From NCBI GenBank assembly GCA_049999765.1, contig JBNGIQ010008599.1, forward strand, positions 1 through 36,150: a stretch of 36,150 bases of DNA, in the 5' to 3' direction. Origin of the DNA: Phaeoceros laevis. Lineage: Eukaryota; Anthocerotophyta; Anthocerotopsida; Notothyladales. Below, one piece after another: positions 28,364-36,150 of this stretch (positions are counted from its first letter, which is position 1; the number at the start of each line of letters is the position of its first letter). Under the pieces are notes generated by a model that had not been told where the DNA came from, did not search any database, and saw only the letters and a list, made by a program, of their open reading frames with translations. The position numbers were made by a program, and so were the translations under genes.

Positions 28364-28676
28364 GGCTGTGAAAATTTGGATTCAGCGGTGGCCAGCGCGA
28401 GTAAACCCTTCCCCCGCCGCTCTCAAGACTTGTCGGAAAAGACGTGATCAATCCACCACGTCGGGCTCCACCAAAGATCCGCAAGACCAGGAGCTCGGAG
28501 ATGGAAAACGAGGAAGACTAGTCTCCTGAACTAGTCCCCTGAATTCCCTGTTCACACGAGTAGCACAAAACTGGATCTCTGATAGGATGTTCCGGTGAAG
28601 TCCACGAAGACGTGACAAAAAGTGCAGTCTAAACTTGGGAGAGATTCCTTCAGGCCGGCTGCGTTCACAAGCTCGC

Positions 28677-29038
28677 TCAAGAGCCAACAGCTTGCTTGAA
28701 TCTAGACGGACCATGTGAGGAGGTTGCCCAGTCGCGGAACATAATTTTCCCCGTTACGTCAAGAGCCTGAGGAATCCGGTCTGCTGCGATGCCACGCCCC
28801 CCTTCTCTGCCAGACATCGCAGGCCTACCAAGCCTATCATACAAGGTGAGGAGCTCCGCATCTGAAAATTCCAGGTACCTGCAAAGCTGGTTCATGCCAT
28901 TGGAAGGAAGGGATTCTTCACTGCCGCATTGCAGCACTCACGAGTGCATGTTTTGAACAACTTCTAATCGTCTTTCATCTTTGAGGGTTGATGTATCTGA
29001 AGTCATGAATTCCTCACTTCGCCAGTTGTCCAGATCTA
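28677..29038 (-). CDS. Two possible exons of an unrecognised gene
   Basis: On the minus strand an acceptor TTTTTCTCCACAG ends at 29039, an exon 29038-28942 reads DLDNWRSEEFMTSDTSTLKD then ERRLEVVQNMHS, a GTGAGT donor and TTTGCAG acceptor bound a 63-nt intron, and the next exon (28878 to a stop near 28677) reads YLEFSDAELLTLYDRLGRPA and continues for about 45 residues. The composition looks coding and the phase is kept, but I do not recognise the family. Upstream exons would have to lie across the GID1-like gene on the other strand, so this may be a relict. It overlaps the candidate first exon of the GID1-like gene. Confidence 0.35.
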
Positions 29039-30092
29039 CTGTGGAGAAAAATCCGAAGCATCTTCAGCTGTGCTAATTCTGCGTTGCTGGTTCCAATTTT
29101 GACAGAAAGTGCTCCCACAGAACATATGGATCATCTTCAGGTACCTCAAATTAGTGCACGCCTTGTCCAGGCGGAACGACGGGACTTACGATCGGGAGCT
29201 CTCCAACATAGTGGAGAGCAGGGTCCCGGCCAACGCAGAGGAAGTGGACGGAGTGGCCTCCATGGACGTCACCATAGATCACACCACGAACGTCTGGGGC
29301 CGCATTTTCCTTCCCGTGGACTGTTACCGCAGCGATGCCAAGCACTCCTTCATCTTCTTCTACCACGCAGGCCTGTTCTGCCACATCAGTGCTGCAGACG
29401 GCATGTACGATCTGCTGTGCCGGAGAATTGCTAGGACATGCCAGGCTGTGGTAATGTCTGTGGACTACCGGAAGAGTCCCGAGGTGCGCTGCCCTACCGC
29501 CTACGAGGACTCGTTCGCAGCCCTCCGGTGGCTCCAATTCCAGGTCCTGGGAGGAGCCGCCAGCTCCTGGCTGCCGCCTAGCGTGGACGTGTCCAGGACT
29601 TACCTCGTAGGGGACGGCGCTGGAGGCAACATCGTGCACCATGTGGGAGTGAAGGCCGCGGTGGCGGACATCAGCCCTCTTAAGGTGCGAGGCCAGTGTA
29701 TGATCACGCCCATGCTTGGAGGGGTGGAGAGATTGAGATCGGAGGTGGAATTTGCCGACACGGTTATGGTCGGATTCGAGGCCTCCGACTGGTACTGGAG
29801 GGCCTTTCTTCCTGTAGGCGCGGACCGGAATCACCCAGCCTGCAACGTCTTCGGCCCTAACGGACCCGACCTCTCGCCGGTGCCCATCCCGAAGACACTG
29901 CTCATCTGCGGGGCTGTGGATGTGCGATACGATTGGCAGCTGCAGTACGCAGAGGGGATGATCAAAGCTGGGAAAGACGTGGAAATGGTGGTTTACGAGA
30001 ATTGCGCACAAGGCTTCTACATCTTTCCCAACACAGCCGTGTCTCACAACACACTGGCAAAGATCAGGGCATTTGTAAATCCTTCCGAATGA
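28789..30092 (+). CDS. GID1-type gibberellin-receptor-like protein (carboxylesterase fold)
   Basis: The main exon is 29106-30092 after the acceptor CCAATTTTGACAG. It has no ATG at its start (first codons AAA GTG), so an upstream exon is needed. A candidate is 28789-28845 (MPRPPSLPDIAGLPSLSYK, donor AAG|GTGAGG), in phase and giving 347 aa, close to the usual 345; I am unsure of it. GID1 identity rests on the N-terminal lid segment (LPQNIWIIFRYLKLVHAL, RRNDGTYDREL, RVPANAEEVDGV) and on YDLLCRR, DWYWRAFLP, HPACNVFGP and DWQLQYAEGM. Departures from functional receptors: HGGS is YHAGL, the Ser of GDSSGG is Gly (GDGAGG, 29610-29627), and the residues before DWYWRAF differ from the usual RDR. So esterase activity is not expected and gibberellin binding is doubtful. 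It could be a GID1-like protein with another ligand, as in bryophytes. Confidence 0.8.
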
Positions 30093-30203
30093 CGGACACT
30101 CGAGTGGGACCGATGCCCCCAACGCCCGGTGTGGCGCCAGGTCTGGACCTCTCTTCTCCTCTGCTACACACCGGCATCGCCTTTGATGCGTAGACAGTAG
30201 ACT

Positions 30204-30224
30204 ATTATTATTATTATTATTATT
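30204..30224. repeat. (ATT)n microsatellite
   Basis: Seven ATT units lie between the stop of the GID1-like gene and the PPR relict. Confidence 0.9.
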
Positions 30225-30263
30225 CATTAGGCGTATGCAGCCAAAAGGCTATGACGCCAAACC

Positions 30264-30701
30264 TCACAATAGACGTGCATTCTTTGTGTCCATGCTGTCA
30301 AAAACCCGGCGCGCATCTTCCAGCTCACCACATTTTGCATACATGTCCACCAGGCAGGTGCCCACCACTACGTTATCCAGCAGTCCTCTTTTGACAATCT
30401 GTGAGTGAAGCTGCCTGCCCTTCTGCAAGGAACCATGGCCCATCGGATGTGGAAGTGCCAGGCTCCTTACAATGCTGCACCTGGAACCCATTTCAGAACC
30501 TGCACGCCTTCCAGGTTCAGGATTAGCTGGAGACCTGGACTTGGAGGCACCGTGAGCCATCTGCGTATCCAAGGAAACGAGCTGCTCATGAACCCAAGCT
30601 GGCTTGAACATGTTGTTCAACCACAGCACCTCGCCGGACCCCTTACGCCGGAAGTCAGGGGAACGGGGGCTCTTCTTATCTCGTCTGCCATCCCACCACA
30701 T
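30264..30701 (-). pseudogene. Truncated PPR gene relict (145 codons from ATG 30701)
   Basis: The frame from ATG 30701 (MWWDGRRDKKSPRSPD) contains GEVLWLNNMFKPAWVHEQL, which matches the leader block ALWLNSPGKPGWVDRRL of the PPR gene at 3321-7499 at both protein and DNA level. After a polar stretch it encodes part of an L motif (GSLQKGRQLHSQIVKRGL) and one S motif (VVVGTCLVDMYAKCGELEDA) and stops after VFDSMDTKN. A whole PPR protein has many more motifs, so this is a 5' fragment. It could still be expressed as a small protein, but I regard it as a remnant of the same family, about 13 kb from the main cluster. Confidence 0.75.
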
Positions 30702-31628
30702 GGTGGGCTCCAGAAACAATTGTTGGCACAAGTGCTCCTGCCCCTGGCAACGACCATCGCTGGAATCCCGCCCCTAAGAATGGAAGCGGTGGGCTCTTTA
30801 CACTGGTGCACCTGGAGTCTTTGCTTGGCAGAGATGGACTCCCTGGGATGAAGTTAGCAGAAGCTCCTCGTAAAATCCCTGTACACACACCAATTTGTTG
30901 GGTCCCGCCTGAAAGCCAATGAACTGCAAAGAGAAGAAAAGAAGCTTCAGCCTCCGCTGTGGCCATAGCTCAGGGACCGCTGGCGGAGGTGCATGGACAA
31001 CCAAGTTGGACGACTTCCCAGGGCGCGAACAGGTCGCAATGACAGACAGAGAAAGCTTCGTCGACACTTCAGTTGTGTCCTGTCCCAAGATTTCCCAACC
31101 ATGAGCTCGGCTCTGCACCTCAATTAGCGACTTTTTGCCGCAGGTGATACGTCCACGCTTGGCGATGAACTCTGAAGATGACCCTACTAGCCAGCTTACT
31201 TCCACCCAACACTCGGCATTGTTCCAAGTGCCAGCAAGGCGTGGTTTCTCAGCTTCCATCCTGGAGCACACGGCTCAGGCCGGGGGATAGTGCCATTCGT
31301 GTGCTTGAGGCTGGGGGATAGTGCCATTTTCAGGCTGGGGGATAGTGCCATTTCCAGCCGTTTGAAAAGCAGCAGTTTCTGCTGTAGGATTCACAATAGG
31401 AGACCAACACTTCTCGAGAGAGAACCCTCGTTCCTGGCAGACAGTTTGGGAGACACTGTGCAAAAAGTACACCGCTTCTACTGTAGTACTCCAAATAGTG
31501 CCCGACGCACCAATTTTCTCGAAGTCCTACCTCAGCTAGTGCTATGCCACCCCACCCTAGTTACAGATTCTATCATACATATTTGTGAATCACCTTCCCG
31601 AGAGCTCGCAGAATTGGCTCCTGTAGGC
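30702..31628. other. Gene-less stretch with a 20-bp repeat
   Basis: No conserved gene block is visible in about 930 bases. Within it, 31276-31353 holds three copies of a unit containing GGGGGATAGTGCCATT (at 31276, 31308 and 31331). The end of the stretch is the 5' flank of the BTB-NTPase gene. Confidence 0.5.
31276..31353. repeat. Three-copy repeat with core GGCTGGGGGATAGTGCCATT
   Basis: Copies at 31276-31297, 31308-31329 and 31331-31353 are nearly identical, with unequal spacers. Function unknown. Confidence 0.85.
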
Positions 31629-33987
31629 ATGGCAAGCAAAGAACATGACATGCCTTCGGTCGTCCACCTCGATGTAGGTCAGTGATGTCTGGTCCTTGAT
31701 GTGGTCGCTTCACTGTATGCTGGCACTCAGCGTTGCACGGGAACAATGAAATCTGGAGGCGCGTCTGCCGACTCTCCGGAAGGTTTGCCGCTGCCGATAT
31801 ATGACTCCCTTCTTGTCTTGGGCAGGTGGAACAGTATTTGCAACTGCTGTTGACACTTTGACTCTGCGTGAGACGGATTCTATGCTAGCAGTCATGTTCA
31901 GTGGCAGGCATCGAGTTCATAAGGATCCTAAGAAGGTATTTTGTGGTCAGGTGGTAGTGTTGTGTTGAGGAAGGCTACATGGTACTGATGGGAGGTGTCA
32001 ACCTGCGATTCTGAGCAGGGAACTGTCTTCATTGACAGAGACGGCACTCATTTCAGACACGTCTTAAATTGGCTAAGAGATGGGGTGGTTCCACTTCTGG
32101 ACGCTACAGCCTACCGAGAGCTCCTCCGTGAAGCTCAATTTTACCAACTTACGGTACAATACCTATCCTGTCCGACTGATTGTTTAGAGGTCTTGTTTGG
32201 TAGGATGGAAATTTGCCAAGACTTACAAAGGATACAGATGTAATTTCTGCCGCATTTAAATCAGTAACGTGCAAGAGTCTGTGAAAATAATTCTTCTGGC
32301 ATGTTAGGGTCTTATTGGAGCCTTGACTGTTTTTGTCACAAAGAAAGAGGAGTACTATGAGGACAAGATTGAGATGACAAGGAGGGAAGTGATGTCTTTC
32401 AGTCCTTCAGCATCAGCAGCTGATAAATTCATAGGTGGGATCTTCGAATCTTCTTCGAGATTTCGGGGGGCCATAGAAGAGGTCCTGAGGAATACTCCAC
32501 AGCCCCCTACGTATACAGCTCAAGGAAAATCGGCAGGTCTTTTCAAGAAAAGGCTCGCATCGTTTGGCGGGAATCCAACGTTACTCATAGAGGGGCTTCC
32601 GAAGAAAGTGGCAGAAGCTAGCAACACAACTTTAGAGTTTCTAAAGTGGGAACAGGAGGAGCCATCCACTATAGCTGTCATTCATGGACCGACAGGTAGT
32701 GGGAAGACTCGGCTTGCTCTGGAGTTGTTGACCACACACATGGGCTTGTACATCACTCGGGAGGCTATCGGAACAATTTCAGAGGATGTGAAGTGGCTGT
32801 TGTATACTCTCGGTAATTTGTTACATAGAGGAGATGAGAGAGCTGAGTTCACGAAGTTCGATCGGGGCAAGAACAGAAAGCAGGCTGTGATGGGTTGTTT
32901 GTGCTTAATAACCAGCAGGTTACTTGCCCTATGTGCATATGTTGATGCATGTATTGAAGCAGGATGCTCTCCAGAGCCTGGATTGTGGTTGCAAATGCAA
33001 CTATGCACTCATAGCTGGGGGGTGGACTATATGTTGATGAGCACTAAACAGCTTTACTTTCTAAGGCCATATGTAGAGGACCTGCATATAGCAATCCTTG
33101 TTTTGACAGAAAAGATAAGGAAGTTATTTTTGAATTGCTATATTGTTGTGGATGGGGCAGTGGGTTTCATGACCACTTATGAGAATCATTTTTCCTCCTC
33201 ACTAATCCCGGAGAAAGGGAGAGGTTTTCTCTCTCCTTTGTTACAAGCTACGGCACAACTCCCCTGGAAGATTGTAGCTCTGGCTACAAGTATATCTGTT
33301 GTTACCCATATGGATTATTTTGAATCCCAGATGGAACTGGCTAAGTCAGCTCAGAATTTTGTAGCTCCAATATTTGCCCGTTTAGATGGATGGAAGGATG
33401 TTGAACATGCACAGCGTTATGTTAGGGAGTTTGTTGACATTAGCCATTCAGACCTTCAATACTGGTATGAGAAGTTTGCAGGTCGATTTAGACCTATAAT
33501 TAGGTGCATTGAGGTCTTGGCTGTAGATTCTACTCCTATAAAAGCTGCAGACCAAGTTTGGTTCGAGATTACTCAAAAAGGTGCAAAGTATAAGGGAGGT
33601 GGTGTCCTCAAAAGTTTGTATGATAAGTTGGCTTACTTGGTTCAACAAAATTTCAAAGCCATGGATCTCGATGGCAATGTGAGGACCCAGGTATTGAACT
33701 TCAATAATTTGTTACCGTACTTAGCAATTCGACATAAGTTCTTTGGAGGAGAGTGGGTTTTCATAGACTACGATGCAATGGAGATGGTGAATTGGGGTTT
33801 TGCCCTTGTTGAAAATTGCAAAAGTTCAAGTACAGGTCTCCGAGGTACGCTTAAGGAAAAGTATGCATATGAAGCCATTTGGAACTTTTTTAATGATACG
33901 AGTCCTGGAGGAATAGTAGCAAACCTTACCAAGGAGATGGCGCTTTATCAAGATCTGGAAGTGTGGCAAGCTATGGTGAATGGTTAA
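31629..33987 (+). CDS. BTB/POZ (KCTD-type) domain fused to a Crinkler-like P-loop NTPase, four exons (657 aa)
   Basis: Exons: 31629-31677, 31826-31935, 32019-32153, 32308-33987. Junctions are GTAG|GTCAGT..GGGCAG|GTGG, AAG|GTATTT..GAGCAG|GGA and ACG|GTACAA..ATGTTAG|GGT, and phase is kept throughout. Residues 9-98 are a KCTD/T1-type BTB: VVHLDVGGTVFATAVDTLTL, RETDSMLAVMFSGRH, VFIDRDGTHFRHVLNWLRDG, LLREAQFYQL. Residues about 200-600 are an NTPase: Walker A GPTGSGKT at 225-232, Walker B-like YIVVDG (Asp about 380), GRGFLSPLLQATAQ, VALATSIS, and FAGRFRPIIRCIEVL near 490. Then comes a winged-helix-like MVNWGFALVENC and KEKYAYEAIWNFFND, an order I associate with Crinkler (CRN/CR) proteins. By analogy BTB would oligomerise or recruit CUL3. 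No nuclease domain follows: the frame stops at TAA 33985, which is also the insertion point of a transposon. Exon 4 alone has no ATG at its 5' end (TTG at 32323), which supports the fusion. Confidence 0.8.
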
Positions 33988-34268
33988 CCCTTAAAGGCCC
34001 AACAGGCCATATTTGTCCAGTTTTGTCCTTCACCACGTTTCTGACTATAACTACATGTTGAGTGTTTTTAAAATTATTAAAATTTTATATGGTTAGATCG
34101 AGCTCTATCTGACGGCATAGAAAAGTTCGTACTTCGAGACTCCTAGATACACAAAAAAAGGTCACAAAATATTCCGGGCCCTAGTTGGGCCCGTTATGGG
34201 CTTAGTTACCGGGGTTTAAGAAACGATACAAACGGAAACGCGTTTCTTTCTGTTTCTTTTTTTGCCTG

Positions 34269-34368
34269 NNNNNNNNNNNNNNNNNNNNNNNNNNNNNNNN
34301 NNNNNNNNNNNNNNNNNNNNNNNNNNNNNNNNNNNNNNNNNNNNNNNNNNNNNNNNNNNNNNNNNNNN
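34269..34368. other. Assembly gap (100 N) inside the piggyBac-like element
   Basis: One hundred N, probably a placeholder length, so the true size of the element is unknown. Confidence 0.97.
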
Positions 34369-34477
34369 CGGAACCCTTCTGTTTGGTCAACAAATCCTCG
34401 CTATTGCTGGAAACACTAAGGACGCCAAGTGCACCTAATGTAAGCAATACAAAAGAGAAAAATGGAGTCCAGCCCAT
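34369..34477 (-). CDS. Short signal-peptide-like frame inside the element, cut by the gap
   Basis: ATG 34477 on the minus strand starts MGWTPFFSFVLLTLGALGVL, then SVSSNSEDLLTKQKGS before the gap. The hydrophobic core looks like a secretion signal or single membrane anchor. It may be a chance frame or a captured gene piece; no family is recognised. Confidence 0.25.
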
Positions 34478-34960
34478 TTGTAGAATGCTTCCTCTTGCAA
34501 AAATACAAATGAAAGCTCAAGAAATACCCATTGCAGTGGGGAGTCTCGCCAAATTCACAAGCGATTACACAATGCACATATACCCCGTATTTTCTATGAA
34601 GTAAGCATAAAAGTTACAAACATTCTTCTACGGTTTCCATACTTGCCATACTATGGTAGTTCTATTATTTCATGTATACAGTTTTTCATACTTTTTTCCT
34701 GTGACTTCCACATTGTTGTTTGTATAATTAATGTGCCACATTTATGGATAGAACACATCGAGCTCTATGCAACAATATAGGGGATCCTCATTTTTATAAG
34801 CTCATAGCTATGCAAGAAAAAAGACATGAAATAGAACAACTCTAACAAAGGGGCCGTTATGGGGTTGACGCCTCGGGAAGTGAAGCCGCAAGAAAGTAGA
34901 GTTTTTTCCTGGTTTCGACCTCTAAGGGTTAACTAGCTTTTACGAGAAGTGGGTCTATGT

Positions 34961-35060
34961 NNNNNNNNNNNNNNNNNNNNNNNNNNNNNNNNNNNNNNNN
35001 NNNNNNNNNNNNNNNNNNNNNNNNNNNNNNNNNNNNNNNNNNNNNNNNNNNNNNNNNNNN
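34961..35060. other. Assembly gap (100 N)
   Basis: One hundred N, 29 bases after the right end of the piggyBac-like element. Any continuation of the host region is hidden here. Confidence 0.97.
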
Positions 35061-35724
35061 GGAGGCTTTCACTTCTTGCTTTAATTTGATCCATCTTGCT
35101 TTTAGCAATCTTGCCCAGCAAGATTTGCTTATTTCTTCTTATTCACCATATATCCACTTGGTACATGTGGCTTCTTGCCCAACCAAATACCAAAAATAAA
35201 CTTACTACTCTTCATTGCTCCCACATGGTGGTTGCTTATTAGCCTAGTTTCATCCACTATTATATCTAGTGTGACAAGTTGTTCTATACATCTAGTAAGG
35301 TTAGTGACTCTAGTTTATATGGGGATTGCTGAAGTCTAGGAGTGTTGGAGCGCCAAGACCTGTACTAGCATTAGATGAAACCTTGAGAGCATTAAACTTA
35401 ACAGGTGAACATCTTGGCAAGTTCTCGTCGAGGCTCATGGCCGGTCATCTCACCGCTTTTAGGACACTTTCAGGAGTCATGCGCCATAGTTTTTCTCCAT
35501 ATTTGCAGCCCTTCGATGCCCAACATAAAATGAGCTAGACAAGCATATGCACAACTGACTTGCCAGCTGCATTAGTTGTGCCAGCACCACACCACGTCCT
35601 TCGTACCTTGTATCTCCCAGTTACTAAGCTCTTCAACAAAAACATTCGGCAACACTGGCTTCCCAAAAAATTGCCGACGAGGTCCTAACTCAATCTATTT
35701 TACAGAATAATTCGTGGACATATT
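35061..35724. other. Gene-less AT-rich stretch
   Basis: No conserved protein block, RNA gene or repeat is seen in about 660 bases. A 70-codon frame at 35326-35538 matches nothing I recognise. Confidence 0.4.
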
Positions 35725-36150
35725 TCAGTCGACTAATGAATGTCGTAAATCCCAAGGGGGCGGAGAGAGGGAGCTGACAACAGTGCTACCTATTGATATG
35801 ATACATACAGTTACACTTAAGCGACTCAGGCTACAGGATATCGATAGGCTTACCAAAAGCTTTCCCATGTCTTGGAACACCCCACTAGCACAACCTGCTT
35901 GGCACAGTATTCCTCCATACGTATTACAAGTCAGGTCAAGAGTCATTCTTGGGTTCTTGTAGCCTCAAGTCCAGCACAGCTAATGAGCTCAAAGACGCAA
36001 GCTCTGGGGCAAGCTCCCCTCCGACTGCCGTGCCAGATATCTGAAGCACTTGCAGACCCGAGCCATTGGACAGAGAAGCTGGAATCGTGCCTGTGATCTG
36101 ATACTGCGGCCCGAGATACACGTTGCCTGAATCTGTCACATCCTCCCGGT
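35725..36150 (-). pseudogene. Leucine-rich-repeat gene fragment running off the right edge
   Basis: On the minus strand the frame is open from the window edge and reads YQITGTIPASLSNGSGLQVL then ISGTAVGGELAPELASLSSL AVLDLR, typical plant LRR units (LxxLxLSxNxLxGxIPxxL), before stopping at 35936. A neighbouring frame resumes LRR-like spacing (LDLTCNTYGG, GVFQDMGKLLVSLSISCSLS) down to about 35725, which suggests a frameshift. It may be the 3' end of a receptor-like kinase or protein gene, or a decayed piece; no kinase domain is present in the window. Confidence 0.5.

Larger units (their letters stand above)
33984..34932. mobile_element. piggyBac-like non-autonomous element in a TTAA target site
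   Basis: The element spans 33988-34928 (941 bases as assembled, including 100 N). It is flanked by TTAA on both sides (33984-33987 and 34929-34932), the target duplication typical of the piggyBac superfamily. The ends are inverted repeats: left CCCTTAAAGGCCC, right (reverse complement) CCCTTAGAGGTCG, 10 of 13 matching, with CCC next to TTAA as in piggyBac. It is AT-rich inside, with no transposase visible. Both halves share GAGCTCTAT, an A-run followed by GG/GAC, and GGGCC(C)GTTATGGG(C/G)TT in the same order, so the interior may contain an old direct duplication. I infer the superfamily from ends and target only. Confidence 0.7.

Noticed and set aside
29151-30227. 358-codon frame on the minus strand
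   Set aside because: It is antisense to the clearly conserved GID1-like exon and has no recognisable domain; GC-rich third positions keep it open.
30798-31271. 157-codon frame on the minus strand
   Set aside because: It starts with GTG, has no recognisable motif, and lies in repeat-bearing spacer.
1-36150. tRNA, rRNA, CRISPR arrays or viral genes
   Set aside because: I looked for characteristic tRNA arms, rRNA-like stretches, regular spacer arrays and viral protein motifs and found none I could support.

Overview
The window looks like nuclear DNA of a non-seed land plant (lycophyte, hornwort or fern; the sequence does not decide which). Evidence: several very long PLS-type pentatricopeptide repeat (PPR) genes, a plastid TerC protein, a GID1-type receptor-like protein, a plant-style RING+PHD protein, and spliceosomal GT-AG introns that are mostly short (about 60 to 260 nt). 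There are three assembly gaps (2321-2330, 34269-34368, 34961-35060).

Positions 1-17900 hold a cluster of giant PPR genes in alternating orientation. From left to right: a forward gene cut by the window edge whose 3' end is decayed (1-2802); a reverse gene (3321-7499); a forward gene (8052-11837); a forward PPR pseudogene fragment with a nonsense codon (11932-12804); and a reverse gene (13428-17498). All full-length members end in E/E+ motifs with no DYW deaminase, so by family knowledge they would be organelle RNA-binding factors, probably for editing, that need a deaminase in trans. Their internal L motifs carry a 15-16 residue insert that the first and last L motifs lack. A targeting leader is open in the 8052 gene and interrupted in the two reverse genes. 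A short PPR relict lies at 30264-30701.

Positions 18582-30092 hold single-copy style genes: an intronless TerC (18582-19949), a heavy-metal-associated (HMA) domain gene built from small exons (20557-21286, reverse), a three-exon RING+PHD gene with SUMO-interaction-like motifs (23020-25584, reverse), a decayed MOCS3/CNX5 copy (25846-27448), a five-exon TIM10 gene (27620-28363, reverse), and a GID1-like gene with an altered ligand pocket (28789 or later to 30092).

Positions 31629-33987 hold the most unusual gene: four exons that join in frame to encode a KCTD-type BTB/POZ domain fused to a Crinkler-like P-loop NTPase. A 941-bp element with inverted ends and TTAA duplications, piggyBac-like, sits exactly on its stop codon (33984-34932). 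The right end of the window is gene-poor, with a decayed leucine-rich-repeat fragment running off the edge.

Nearly all splice junctions given here are inferred by reading conserved protein blocks across GT-AG boundaries. None has been tested against transcripts.
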